DNA from: Takakia lepidozioides
Lineage: Eukaryota > Streptophyta > Takakiopsida > Takakiales > Takakiaceae
Assembly: GCA_030704615.1 (NCBI GenBank)
Contig: CM060732.1
Span: 67,559,053 to 67,623,052, forward strand
DNA: 64,000 nucleotides
Reading direction: 5' to 3'
The number at the start of each line of letters is the position of its first letter. Position 1 is the stretch's first letter. Made by a program: the position numbers and the translations under genes. Of the stretch, positions 13,133-26,816 are shown piece after piece. A model generated the notes under the pieces. It was not told where the DNA came from, made no database searches, and saw only the letters and a program-made list of their open reading frames with translations.

Positions 13133-13843
13133 GGTGCTCACTTGCGGCCTGGGACCATGTCCTTGACGCCCAATCTGAGTATCAGGGACAACCCCAATTT
13201 GAGAGACAATGCAGCCTTCCATTTAAAGAGATACTACAGGGCTTAAGGTGGTTGCTGTCAACTTTGAGTAAACCCAATAGCTCTTTTCCCTCAATATGAA
13301 GTGCATACCTTCAAGAGCCAAAATTTCCCCAAAACTGAATCAAAGCCGATTAGAATTTTCACGGCAGTCGATAAACTGAAGTTGGAAATGTGACTGATTG
13401 CGGAAAGTACAGAACCCAGTAGGACAGCTATAAAGCTTCAAAGTAAGACACCCATCACTCACAGGCGCTAAGACATCTCATTACCACAACTCACAGAAAC
13501 ATGGATATCACAGACGTGTTCATCGGCCAATTCTCAGAAGTATTGTCACATGTACATGCAGCAGCGATGATTCTTAACCAGGACACAGGAAACAACTAAG
13601 AATTTCACAATAAGCCCTCTTCCCTTCCAAGCCCATACAAAAACACAATTCCCCATTCCCTGCATATCAACAATAAAACTAACAACCAACCAAATTTCGT
13701 ATACCAGCCATGCCATTCCACTGTAAACAGCCACTGGGTCAGTTCTGAGGCCAAGGACAAAGAGACCGACCTCACAACGCCCAGCAAAATTGATCTTCTC
13801 CCGCTTCAACACCTCGATTCGGAACTCAACATAAAACCCACGA

Positions 13844-14250
13844 GTGCAAGGGGCAGCCACAATGGGAGCACACCCAACAGCACGCCTCGACGCTAGGAGG
13901 GCAAAGACGGCATCCCGCCACCCCTTCTCCACCCGCTGCGCCTGGCCCCTCAGACAGTCAACCGACCGCATCCCCAGCCTGCACCTTGCACCTTCCCCAC
14001 CCGCACAATGCTGCAGGCCCAGTGCAGCAGCACGGGGCGCAACTGCTTCCAGCCCCACTGCTGGCACGCCCGCCATAGCTTGCCCCCTGTCTGCAGCTCG
14101 ACTATGGCAGACGCTTTCAGCCCAGCAACGGAGTGTACGCATACACAGCAACTACATGCGGCGGGTACATGACGCTGGTCTTGCAGCCTTGCTGCAAACC
14201 CTGTTTCCAATCTTCCACGGCTCCATTTACATGTACAAAGGGGGATAGAA
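13844..14250. other. GC-rich block with overlapping open frames, function unknown
   Basis: Composition here is markedly more GC-rich than the surroundings. Frames stay open on both strands: 201 codons on the minus strand (14151-13546), 108 codons on a second minus frame (14276-13950), and 129 codons on the plus strand from an ATG at 13862. The plus frame is Ser/Ala/Arg-rich, while the minus frames lie directly 5' of the RRM gene and could hold its missing transit-peptide exon. A possible phase-0 donor is the gag before gtcggt near 13770. I cannot decide between these. Confidence 0.25.
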
Positions 14251-14998
14251 ACTAGAAACCCGGTCATAGAATCCAAGTGAAATTGGGGCCTTGTGATCCA
14301 TCCAGTAAAGTGTCCACCGACAAAAGAGAGATGATGAACATCACATCACCACCTCCATCTTCATTGTACTATCGCTTCAACTGCAGAGCATATGACAAAA
14401 AGACAATTGTAGAAGAAATATCGGAGCCTAAGTTCGAATTACAGTCTACCCTGTAACACATATAGAATAAGAATCTTTCAAAATCACACTTAGAGAAAGA
14501 ACACTTAGTACATTGAGAGCTTGAATATGTACCCAAATCGCTGAAAGGAAAATTTGTCATGCATGGCTACTACATGCCAGGAGATAGTGGCAATTGCATG
14601 TAGGGCCCACATGGAAGATTAGATGAATATATGTAGGTGGGTGTGCGAGCAGCCGTTGTTGTGAGACACCCTGGGGGGCTTATGGAGTGTATGTAACTTT
14701 GGTCGGAGTGATATGCATTGGTATAGATTTAAGGGGACAGCCTTGTGCTTTGTTGGTACATATTACGTGTAATAATTTGAGGAAAGGATTTGAATACTTT
14801 AATTTTTTCCGTGCAATAATCTTAATAAAATTTAAAATCAGGGCCCCTGTTCCTCCAAAAAAGAAAAAAAGAAAAAAACTTTTTGAAATAAGAATATTTT
14901 TGGGCTGGACATGGACTTCCCTCGTAAAAGGGTTGAGATGGTGGCTCGCATACTGGGTGGAGTTCTTGTTTCTTGGTTTTGTGTAGCTATGCAAACAA

Positions 14999-15171
14999 CT
15001 AACATGTAGCCCACTGGTAAGGGCATATACCCTCTTACGACTGGTTGTGGGTTCAAACCACCCTGTCGGTTGTTACAAAGGTGTCCACTTTCCTACCGGA
15101 AGGAGTAGTACTTCTGGGTCAAGTGACACCACAAGTTACGCTTGCTTCGGCAACGCGTCCACCTTTTTTCT
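14999..15171 (+). repeat. tRNA-derived SINE (family 1) with target-site duplication
   Basis: An A-box-like gtagcccactggtaagggc (15006-15024) and a B-box ggttcaaacc (15050-15059) have tRNA-like spacing and form an RNA polymerase III promoter. The body has caaaggtgtccac, ctaccggaag and gggtcaagtgacacca and ends in a T run at 15169. The flanks 14982-14998 and 15172-15188 (tgtagctatgcaaacaa versus tgtagctgtgcatgcga) are an imperfect direct repeat, read as an aged target-site duplication. It is a close relative of the copy at 39520. Confidence 0.8.
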
Positions 15172-15527
15172 TGTAGCTGTGCATGCGAATGCACTCTAGA
15201 TATGGAGCTACTAGTGAGGCGATGGTGTGGGTGGTTCCATTTGGTCCAGTGATTGGTTTGGAGATTTCTATGGGTTTCACAAATGTGGGTATATTTGTAG
15301 TATTTTTGTATGAAAATACAGGATGCAGCAGAAGTGATGATGCGATTGGTTTGTGTGTAGAGCAGGAGACATAATGGTCGAGTGTTTGAAAGATTCAGGA
15401 TTAGCAGATTAAGGACATATGTGGATCTTGCGGCCGCACTTCTGATAGTGGGGTTGGCGCACGTAAGGATAGGTGTATTGTGTTAATGGAGTGTTGGTAT
15501 TCCATAGTATGATGGCAGGTGGATTGA

Positions 15528-18375
15528 TCAGCTAAGTCTTTGTACGTTCAATTCGAGGCGCAAACAATGGTATATATCGTTGTTTATAGTAGTAGCACAA
15601 GCAGAAGGACTTGTAATTTGTGCAACATTGGCAAAGTTGTGAAGTGATGCCATCACCAGTTGGCATTCCGCCAACTGAGCGGGATGGTCACGAGTTACTC
15701 CAGGACGTATGGCAAATAGCTCCACCACATTTTCCACAGCTGTCTTCGCCTCTAGAGGTGCATCAAACAGCTCCCCCGCCATTGCAGAGTCATGGAGCTG
15801 GTCAGTAATAGAGGAAGACTAACCAAAAACCCTAAACTTGAAAGGCAACTGCAAACAAAATGCAAAGACATGCATAATCAAAGAAGGAGTTGTGACCATG
15901 AAGATGCAGGCCAAGAAGAAGGTGTGTTACCCGTCGTTTAATCCACCATTGACCAAAAGCGTTGCCCATCATTTGGTCTTGTGCAGTGGAGAGTAGCTAA
16001 AATTTCCGGGGGTTAAACTACTTCGATGTGCTTTGATCAAATATTTGTCATAGTAGTTTGATGTGATCTGTGATGGTTGAGTGAATGAGAGATAATTTGG
16101 CGAGAGCGCAGATAAAGTATAGCTATGCAGGGTTTGAAGTATTTTGTTTCAGGTGGGACAAAGTATGCAACGAATACGTAGCGATTTGGGATGGGATGTC
16201 AAATCGTATGTTGTAACGTTGTGTGTTGTAGCAATTAATAGGAGAATCATGAGTGGAATATCAAAGACATACTTATAGGGCACCGAAAGTTGCGATGTTT
16301 GGAATAGACAGCATGTAAATGAAAAGTAAAATGAAAAGATATATGCATACAAAGTACTATATACAGATCTTACTACAGTTTTACACATGATCATGTCGTT
16401 TTCGTGTTAAGATAAAGGATATAGCTGACTGCTCCAACAAGTCCTCGTTGTTGGTGATGACCTGATCGGGAGACAGAGTTGGGATCAATGTACCATTATT
16501 CTCATGACAATTTGGTTGGGTGATATGTGGGGTTGTCTGTGTCCCGCATTTGAAAATGGTTGGGGGTAAGGTAAATGCACGTGCAGATGATGTGATGTCT
16601 GCTGCGAGCTGCAATCTGGATAGAGCAAATGCTAGTAATTTGGACATCATGGAGTCAAATTGAGTCTGGTACGAGGACATAGTGTGGGCCACTTCTCCCG
16701 GGACCGTGAACACCAGTTTGCTTTAACTTAGAGAGTTCAGGCTTGTTTTCCGCATGTTTGTCCTAGACACTTGCGAGTATCTCTTGTTGAAACTGGAAGA
16801 AATTCGGAGATGGCTAAACTTGGATCACATCGACTATGTTCACCAAGGCCTTGTTAATATCCGTAATTTGCAACCTTTGCAATGTAGTAGGTGAAACCGT
16901 GATTGACTCGTTTAAACTGTGAGGGTGTGGGACAATGTCAACATACCCTCCCAGAAGTTGTATGTGTGGTTTTTTCTGCCACAAGTTGTAAAATCCGCTA
17001 GTTCGGGATTCTTCAGATACAGTGTGGAGGAATCCAAATTAGTTGTTGCTTTGTTTGGGCTTGCTGACATACAATAGATGTATTTTGTCTCCAGCTTGGT
17101 ACGCATCATAGATGATCGTGGCCAAAATTTGAGGACGATTGACCAACCAGTGTATCACCTTGGATGTATAGCGTAAGATAGCCACCGCTACTATCTGTTT
17201 CAAAACTCTTCTCCAATTTCCCTTGGATTTTATCTCCGGCGGGCATTTGAAGCACAAAGACCATATCTCCTTTGAGGAGGGCCATTGCATTATCTCTAGG
17301 TTCTGGAGACAAATTTTGATGAGGCCGGATCAGGAAGCAATATCTTGCTTCATTCCAAAAACTGCTCAAAAACAGACGCAGAGTGGAGAACCTTTTTTCC
17401 AAGTGGGGTTCCCATGTGAGCAAATCTATCTTTTGTCATGGTGATAACTGCCAAGCATGTAAGTTTAAAGCCTTGAATTAGCCGTTAGTAACCTTCTGAA
17501 ATACCAATGGTTGGATGAGTTTACGTACCTTTAGGCATTTGTGTGAGATGGAGAAATTGTCCCGGCTTGTTATCTGGCCTGTGCGATGGGTAGAGTAATT
17601 GTGGTACATGAGAAAACGCTTTGAGGCCTGTAACAATTTCCCAACACTTTTCTTGTGGTACTCCAGGCTACATCACTTTGATCTATGGAGTGGATATCCT
17701 CAACGACGGGTGCATTGAGACTGGTTGCCCAACTTTCCAGGGTCTGGAAACCCATCCATAAGTAGCAGATAGGAGTTTCCACATACGACTGAGTTGACGG
17801 ATGTTTGTTTCGTCCATATTTGTTTCTTGGACCGATTGATTGGATTGGGTGCTATCAACATCGTTGGTGGCTCGTTTGATAAGCTATGATTGTGAAACTT
17901 CTGTAAAACATGTCTCGCCAAGCCGAAGTTCTTTCAAATTGTGTCTTAATGTGGAGGAGTGTGACGGGGTTGGATTCCGATCCATCTCTAATAACTGCAT
18001 TGTGTCCAACAAAGTTGCATCAAAGGGGTTGGGGCGTGACAAGATTGCGGCGGCGCCTGTGAACTGGATCTGTCTACCGCAAGCAGAGGTGGGGACGGAT
18101 GTAGACATTCTGCAACTTGCGCTAGAGAAAGATGGTGTGCCTAGTATGTATTTATGGAGAGTGGGATGAGCATTATTGTTGTTGACGTGGTAGCCATAGT
18201 CTACTGCCTGATTAGAGGCAAGGATGTGGGTTAGTGCATTAATGGTTGTTTTGTAGCTAGGGCTGTGAATGACGGTCATTAGAGCGTGCCCAACAGTGCC
18301 AAAGAGAAGGGCGTCAACTTCGAAATGACGTGCGCGATTTTCTCGGCTGCCTTCCTTCATCCCCAACAGCATCAC
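15528..18375 (-). pseudogene. Tract of broken minus-strand frames, possibly a decayed helicase-like element
   Basis: Several minus-strand frames of 65-163 codons follow one another with frame changes and stops between them (18375-17884, 17921-17570, 17423-17039, 16713-16381, 15782-15528). One includes DNAMALLKGDMVFVLQMP, which loosely resembles the helicase motif Q/motif I region of RecQ-like proteins, with the Walker A Gly-Lys-Ser lost. Another contains EVAHTMSSYQTQFDSMMSKL. No intact domain is visible and no terminal repeats were found. It could equally be unrelated non-coding DNA; the call rests on the density of consecutive frames on one strand. Confidence 0.2.
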
Positions 18376-21300
18376 GAGGCTCTTTTAGCCCCCCTCCCCG
18401 CTTAAACTCATCCTCTCTCCCACAGCATCTACGCCTCCTTTGCTAATGATCGTTATTGGCTATGGGTTGCAAAGCATAATGGGCGAATTTGATATAATCA
18501 TTTTGGTGGCTAAGAGAGGGGTTAAGCTTATATATAGAACATTTAGATGTGCAGATTAGGGTAGTGGAAAAACGGGGTGGGTCCAGGTTGTCATTGAGTG
18601 GGGATGGGCTTAGTACTTGTCTGCATATGTTGTCACCGGAGGTCCAGTTTGTTGTGTGTCGAATATTGATTTTGTAACATGTGCAAGAGGTGATAAGTGG
18701 GTGGGGAAAGTTTGTGGATAGTGGTTGTTTTACGCTTAGTGTGTCAACTATCATGTTTTTGTGATAATTTGTTGTGCTTATGTAGGAGGTGAAATTTTGG
18801 TGTATGTTCTATATATATGGCAAAATAAATGGTGTGGTATTCGGTGTTCATAAGAGGTGGATTGGCCAATTCGGTGTACCGAGGTCGATGCAGGTTTCGA
18901 AAATTAAAAGGTGGTTGAATGTGATTTAGGGGTTGTTGGTCGGGAGCAAAATGGAATCAATGCAGTTGAAAAGCCCTGCCGTATGATAGTAATTATGAAT
19001 AGGTAGTAAAAATCTGGAAGATCACATAATTAGTCTATTAATAGATATCAAGGTAATAGGATTTGAGCCCTGAATCACCTAGGTGGCACGCACAGTAATA
19101 TCCGCTGGACTTTCATTTATGGCATGCACAAGAAGTTGAACGGATGTCATTCATTAAAAGACAAAATATTCTCTTGACAACTGTCTCGATCGAATTGGAA
19201 GTCTAATCGATAATATCGGTGCTAAAGCAGCTGAAACCTTTGCGTAGTCCTGCCTTAGGAAGGCAGTGCCAACAAATTCCTTTGCAGATGTAATTTGCCA
19301 AAAAATCATAATGACACACACTATCTGCAACATAATAGAAGAATATGCTGACATATAATTCGTCGCTCCACATAAAATCCTTTGTGGGTACAACATAAAG
19401 TTTTCCACCCTCCTGGTTGTGCCCAACAAGGGTCACCCAAGAACAAAAAGAATAAATTGTATTGACAACCCTTGAGCTTCCCTCCACCAGCTGGGCCTAG
19501 TTGCCACTAGCCCCGCCAACCTCTACCGCCAACACCCCAAAGTATGACGTCTCCTAAAGGGAACGTAACTTATGGTGTCTCTTCATCACAAGGGCTACTG
19601 CCTTCCAGCTACCAACACCCCGTAGCAAGCCTCCCATACCGCCACCTCCCCTCCTCCTGCTGGACCTTGTTGTCGACCTCTTCATGTCCTCTCGTACCTT
19701 ATTTCAGATGGAGCCAAATCTCCCACATACAACCCTTGCAACTAATTACTCCAGAAAATTTGACATAAATTTGCTCTCCGTATCAGCGTTTTTTTTTTCA
19801 TTTAAGAACTTGAGCCACGTTGGCTCCTGGCTAGCCTATGAGGAAGATCAATTGGCGACTCTGTGGCATGTGATCTTGAACCGGTGGCTACTGTCAAGAA
19901 TGTTTGATGAGTTTTATGCGAACTCAACTCATGTAGTGTTCAGTTTGTGGGAGTGACAAGGAAGGTAATTTTTCTAAGTAACAACGACACTGCATATTGC
20001 AAAGCCTAGCACAGCTCTGTCACATGGATACAATCCATTGACAAATATGACTAATCTTGTCCAAGATCAGCAACTCTGCTCAAAGCCTCATGTGCCACTG
20101 CAAGAGGCAGTGCAAGTCTGCTTAAATGGAGGTGCATGACACAGATACTAGGCGGGTAAGCGAAACCTAAAAGAGAGTTCCCTCCATAGCTTGACCTATT
20201 GGCAAAAGCGGGAAGACTTTGAACCCAAGGCTTTGCTCCTTGCGCTTGCAGGTGGTAGGTTTCTAGAAATCGATAGGCAAGATCATCTGGATCTAACGAA
20301 CCCAAATGGCATGTGGCTCTTTCCTTGTGCGACAGTTGTATAGGCGACGTCCTCATTGCAGCGACATGATGGCATTAGGGAGGGTAGTCATGCGAAACAG
20401 TGCCATATTTTAACCCATAATTCCTTTGTAAATTTCGTGAGGCCAATTTATGGATCGAAAAGTGGCGAAATTTCGTGCAAAAAAAAAACGCTGCTCGGTA
20501 TATACATGTGATCATCCATCATGGACTTCCAGCATCAACACCCAAGCTTGGGTAGAACTAGGAACCAACTCACTCTGGAAAATTGTCCCCCGCAAAGTTT
20601 CCCACTCCCATGTTAAGCTACAAAAACAGCGGCATGCCCAACTACCCAAACAATATATTCCATGCATTCATTTTTATATTCCATTACTACGCCATATGAA
20701 TCTACACCGATTTTATAAAGGATTTAAGGTGAATATGTAGCTTTAGCCTACAAATAAATATAGAGAAGGTCAGAACACTTATTAAGAGCTTGAAAACTAG
20801 AATGTAACAATTATGGGAAAAAAAATGATTTTATGTACCACATAGGCTCCTCAACAACAAAGTAGGAATCCAATGTTGATTGTTGATAGTCTTGAACATG
20901 CGATGTCCTTATCCAAGATACTTTTTTATCACCTTGGTGACATCTTCATCCTGTTGCTCCAAAACAAACAATTGAATAAAGCAGAACCACAACCTCTATT
21001 TTTGCATTTTTCTTCCTCTTGATACCTATTTCTATGCTCACATGTAAGCATCCGTTTCAGTAGCTGACTGTTTTACTGGTCCCATGTTAGTGACAAAAGA
21101 ATCTGAATGATCCCTATGTTAAGTAAAAGAGCAGTGGACCACTTTAGTTTGTCACAGTCTTGTTGTACATCTACATATACATATATGCATTTGAAAAAAT
21201 GATGAAGGGTCATTTAGTTAAAGGCGGGAATAAGACAATACTGTAACAGCTAAAAACTTCTTTGTGAAATCTTCAGGAGTAAAAACAGAGATAACAAACA

Positions 21301-21997
21301 AAGAGGGTTGACAGATGTGGAGGGAACATTTAAGGAGGGTGGACTGCATAGCAAGAAGCACTCTCTAATCATGAAGAAAACAGGGATGATGAACATGATC
21401 CATGCGTCCAAGCATTCCAGTAACCAGAAAAAGCTTTATATAAATTTGCGCATCAAATTGGCAGCAGTGTAGTTCCGATCCAAAACACGGTCATACATCC
21501 TCTTAATTGGAGCAACCTTCTATAAGCGGACACTTGATGTCTTAAATGAATGCGTTGCCGAGTCACTAGTCCCGTCTCTCAACTAGAATGAAAATCGGGA
21601 CCCTCCATCTATAATACATCAATAGTTTTCTCTATAGAGATGTTCAAAGTGCTGATTTCTTCGTATGAACATCGAACTTCCACAAATGGGCGTTGGCGTC
21701 ATTGGGATGGATCGCTGCCTTGCCATTTCAAAGCTTTCCGCATCCCACCCGATAACCGCTATATTACTCCAGCTTTCTAATCGATTGCACATTTTCTCAG
21801 AGATGCTTCTGTCCAAGGATGTTATGAGCTGTGTCCAGCACTGGTGACTAGCCGTTGTGGATCACTGGGATCAACCGCCACACAGGTAATTTTATACACG
21901 AAAAGTGGCCATCAACGCACCTGCAATTTCTTATGCATAGCGGAGTTGGAAGGACCAGCATTAGCTAATCGTGACGGTGATGGAAATTCGGATTGGC
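18376..21997. other. Spacer with no supported gene
   Basis: The AT-rich sequence has only scattered short frames. A minus-strand frame at 19487-19203 (94 codons, Cys- and aromatic-rich) and another at 20356-20051 have no recognisable motif. An oppositely oriented B-box-like phrase (gactttgaaccca, near 20215) hints at another old tRNA-derived element. I see no terminal repeats or RNA genes. Confidence 0.45.
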
Positions 21998-24900
21998 TCA
22001 AGCAACTCTACTTCGTAGCATATGGGGCGCAGTGGTGAACGCACGTGAAGGGGCCTTGGAGGCTTTGCTGAGAAGAGAATGACATCCTCGCATGTGCACC
22101 TTTAATGAATCTGGCTTGAATGTTCTACCACATTGCCTGCACCACAGTGTACATTGGGCCACTTTAAAAAAGTGCTGAAGTGTCAAATTATACACATAGC
22201 CTCGCCAGTTCTACTCCAGACAGCCCTGGAATGGCTGCAAGAAGCAGTTTATTAAAGACCAACTGAGACCAACAGCACACATGAGGATCATACATCTGTT
22301 TTCCAATAACCCAGTGTGATGTTGTCATCAAGGAAGTCCTTCTGTAGTAGCATCACATAACCAGACTCAGGGAATAGTTTCTTGGCAATGCATTTTGATG
22401 ATTTGCTTGAATTCAGTACACTTATAGGAAATAGAGTGCACAAGAGAAGCTGAAATGGAGATAAAGGGCATCATGTGAGTACAAATACTTACGAGCACTC
22501 TTGTAAGATTTGTTTGAATCCGGGAGGTGGTAAGCTGTTGTTTACAGCCTCTTGAAGAGTCTTCTCCCAGTCTAGATTTGTTAATCCAGGTGTCAATAGC
22601 CTGCAGGACATAATAAACATTTATCAGACTTTTGGTATGTGGTGCAAGGAAACAAAATTTAGCACCTTGGTGATGCAAAGATTGGTACGTGGACGGAAGC
22701 ATGACCATCAACCATAGCCATGTTAGAGGGAGTTTTTGAGCCCAGCAACTATGATCGAAACGACCTTATCATCAACGTACTGAGTTGCAAGCTATTTTCC
22801 ATCAGTCTGGGGGGGTAAGCAAAACCAGTGGCCTCTTCCTTGTAAATCATGGCAAATGACAGAGATATGTGGTTTCCACCAGTTAACAAACACATTACTC
22901 CAACCTCCTTATTCATGGTGCACTTAGCCAACAATCATGCACAAAATTCTAGAAGTATCTGATTTTCATTATTGGCATCCCAGTCCTTCCAAGGCATGCT
23001 GCTCTCTTGTGACTCTTCAATAAAGAGAGAACCTGCATAACTTTATAAAGGTACTCTCCTTCTCTCTTTGTGATCTGGACCAAGGAATCACAAGCAAACA
23101 TACAATAAAGTGGTAGAAGCTAATAGTTCAGAATCTGCACCTTTCATCTCTGCTTTTGAAGTCTTTCGGCTTTGGAGGATTTGGCACCACTTCTGACCAT
23201 GGTACACTCACTATGGCACTTCTTTCTGTAGAGACAGTTGATTGCTTCACTGTGCCACCACTATGTTTGTTGATGGAAAGTGAGGTTGGAGACACCTGAG
23301 TTGTAGATTCTTTTGAAGTGTGTCTTGAGGTTGGCAGTCTGGTGTCATTGGTGCCTTTATGGAAGCCTGGAGGAAATGTCTTCACTTGAGTGGCAGAGAT
23401 GTCCTTTGCAACTCCAGATTTTCTCTGTGGGGCCTTCACCGTCCTGGATCCAGCACAGTAAGCTGACGTCAGATACATGGAAAAACCATTCTTCAGTGCA
23501 ACTGATTTCAATTGAAACAGAAAGCAGTAACATCAAATACAATCAAAGGTGATCATGCTAAGGAAGTAACATGGCAACAAAGACATTTACCTGGTTATGG
23601 AGGTGCCCAAGTCCGCATTAGTAGACACAGATTCAGCTGATGTCTGTCGAGCTGCAGTCCTCTCCATGATGGTACAGTTTGATATTTCTTGCATTCTAGG
23701 CTGACTGGGAATGCAGCCAGCTTGTACTACTGTTTCAGCTTGGTGGGGGGAGTCTGCAGCTTTGGAGATATTTTGGGTGCATGTGACTGGCGTAGAGGGG
23801 GTCACAGGCCGCGAGGTCTTCATTTCAGACTTAAGCTTGACGGATTCATCAGCAGCTTCTCTTTTACTATGTGGCACAATAACTTCCTCGATTATCCCAA
23901 CATCTTTGCAGCCAAGGTCAAAGCCTTTATTGTCAATCACTTGGCAGCTAGATCCTCCGGAGCCTCCCAACGCGTGATTTTCTAAGATTTCATAGGCACA
24001 CACCTTGCTCATCTTCCCAGATCTTTCAGAGGACGACTTGATCTCCTTAACCAATTTTGCAGATGCAGAGTTCCCCTCATCCTCCCATATGTCACAGGTC
24101 AGATTGCTCTCCTGTGATGATCTTTCAGAGACAGAGATAGATCTAAAAGGGGAGGGACGGAGAGTAGGATAGCTGGGGACAGGAACAACAGAAACAGATG
24201 GCTTCCGCATAGACATGCTCCCTGGTTTTCCAGGGGCAGACTTGTTCCTTGTCTGCTTGGACTTGCCTCCAGTACGCCACAGTGCCCAGATCGACCTGGC
24301 CGTGGAGGAAGACTTGGAAGATGGTTGCTCCAATTCTCGTGATATAGACTGTGCTTTCAAAGAGTCGACCCCGCTGCTGCACATTAGCCTTGGCCGGAAT
24401 ACACCCAAGCAGGAAGGTTTCTGGCCTATGATTGAGACTGCTTCATCATCCTTTAGTGAATCTAACGGAGGGCTCTTGCCGTCTAGGAATCCAAAAATAC
24501 GCCTATCGACATCTTCTAAACTAAATACAGGAGGTACTTTCATGTTTTGAGTTCCAAATACAGCCCTCTGCACGGTACTCCTCTTACAAGTTTTCCTCTG
24601 TAAGGGGATTTCTGGTGCTGATGAAGCTAGGGCGAATGAGAAAGATGAGACAGCTTTCTTGGTGTGAGAGAGTTTCGTGGGGGCAACGACCTTTCCTGAT
24701 TCTGCGGTGACCTCTTCATGGGGAGGGGACACGTCTCCCTCAGATGGAAAGGAACGGTAGTACATCGCTGGGGTGGAAACGCTATTTTTTCCTGCAACAA
24801 ATGTTGATATTGTTGACCTCTTGACGATAATGTTGTCATTTAAATTGTTCCGCTCATTGAATTCGTCAAAAGGAACAGTCTCGCAGCTTGATGCATCACT

Positions 24901-26156
24901 CTGCTCTATGCTGCAAGCTTCGGGTGCAGATTTGGACTGTGAAAGGCTGTCCATAATCTGCTGGTTCAGATTCATGCTGCTATCTGAGGAGAGCTTTTTT
25001 ACATCATCGTTCAGCAAGAAACTGCCAGAATGCGCTGAAGATGTGTTGCCTTCTAGTTGAAAATGCTTGGATTCAGTGCTGCGGATTGCAGACGTGATGC
25101 AGGAATCAGCTGCCCGAGACTTCCTTGAAATTCTCTTGCTTAGCGACTGGTACTCCTCATCGTGTTGTTCTCCTTTATCTGTCCAAAATAACTGACTTAC
25201 AACACGTCCCTGCAGTACTCACTCTCCATGACATAGCTATATTTTCCCTGGTTCACATGGCCAGGCCACAGCTACATCTCTGACCAACTAGTACTCCTTG
25301 ATCAACTGCTGAGACTGATTTTTCCTTGGTTTCAAATCATCCCTCAGCAGAATCCCCTACTCAAAATCAAAACATGAGGAACAGCATGCTGTAAATTACC
25401 TTGCCAGCCGTCAATAAGTTCTGAAGCTTTGAGGACAAATTCACCACTCCCCTGTAGAGGGCGAATTTCATCGTCTTCGCTCAAATCATGCCAAATGAAG
25501 GTGCTCTTATAGTTCCTGCAAGTACAAGGGGAATACAATTATGCGTGCAAGAAAGGTCCCCGGGTTCAACCTCAGAATGCCCCTACTTAAAAAGGTATGA
25601 CTGTAGATCAATGCTGGCAGTACCAGGGATAATGTGATGCTCCTCACTGGCGAGTAGAGTTCAAACAGGTTTCGCTCGGACCTCTTAAGTAGTGCTGCTC
25701 AGCAGTATTGGAGGAGAAAGGGAACGAATTCAAAGATGACAGGGCCACAGTCAAGCAGACCGGCCTCAAATAGCACAATCATTCAGCTAGCACAAGCAGA
25801 TAGTTACCTTTGGTACGACCAAGAAAAAGAATCTGGCATTCCTTTTCCACGAAGTGTCGTCAATCGTTTCTTCACATCTGCAATTTTGCGTAAAGCAATG
25901 CCAGCACTCAGTACGCCCTTTGTTTGGCAAACAATTGAATGTGGAAGTGATTAGACTGTTGAATCGGCAGTACTGGTTCTTAATTATAAAAGAGAACAGA
26001 AACCTAAAGAATGTCATAGTGATTTGTACCTCTCAAGCAAAGGCCCTCTTGGTCAGAGGGATAGTGGACCTCAATCATATGCGGATGCTCCAGTTGGCCA
26101 CCCCGGCTCAGCTGATATACCACCTGCACCTTCGTCGAGGGCACTTGACCTTTCAT
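21998..26156 (-). CDS. SOSEKI-type polarity protein (DIX-like N-terminal domain) with C-terminal C2HC finger
   Basis: Exons: 26156-26030, 25877-25808, 25515-25400, 25178-23591, 23443-23141, 22600-22493, 22136-21998; all joins are GT-AG and in phase, giving 816 aa. Exons 1-3 (residues 1-104) encode the SOSEKI/DUF966 DIX-like domain: KVQVVYQLSRGGQLEHPH, then DVKKRLTTLRGKGMPDSFSW, then YKSTFIWHDLSEDDEI and GEFVLKASELID. This domain polymerises, and the family marks cell edges and corners in land plants. A 529-codon exon gives a long Ser-rich, probably disordered linker. Exon 6 carries NLDWEKTLQEAVNNSLPPPG, and exons 6-7 form a C-x2-C-x11-H-x3-C finger (CSQCGRTF...HMRGC). The ATG at 26156 directly precedes the domain. 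The upstream flank contains a long GA microsatellite. Arabidopsis members are shorter; the extra length is in the linker. Confidence 0.93.
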
Positions 26157-26813
26157 CGCAGCTTCTCAGACAAATGATCCTTAAGTAGCACGTAACGAAT
26201 CTGACTTGGTCAATCTAAGGGAGCTCGAAGGTCGATATTTGTCAGAAGAGATTGTAAGCTCATGAGAGTTCAAAAAAACTTCAAAAACCCTGGATACTGA
26301 AGAACTGAAGGGATTTCAGACCAGCATTACGAGCGAGAACTAACCAGCAACCGTACGTCTAAAAACTGACTCTTAAGACAGGAGGAGTTGGCAGTTGGCT
26401 CGACAACTGTGGACATTAAACACAGGGTCTCCTCAGCTTCTCTCGCTCGGGTAAGCGACTGGCAAACTTAAATGCCTGCAAGAGTGGAAGTCAGAAACGA
26501 CTGATCAAGTGATTGCCGGGTAGCATTCGTCAAAAAGAGCAACCCTTGGTTCCGTTCACAGAATGAAGACGAGATATATATTCCGAGTCTCCCTCGAACA
26601 AGCATTGCGAAACTGAATAACTGCGAAACATTCAGACGAATAATTTACTCAAATGATGATTTTGCAGGTACTCTTCAGCACAGAAACGGGTAAGTCCTAT
26701 CCTCACGGGTCCAGACACTGCGTCAATCGACAGGCATTCCCAGCTCGTTTATCACTAGTACACAGGCCCAGGAGAGGCAAAGACAGTCACGAATTGCTCC
26801 AAACCATCGCCTG

Positions 26814-26816
<3 letters not shown>

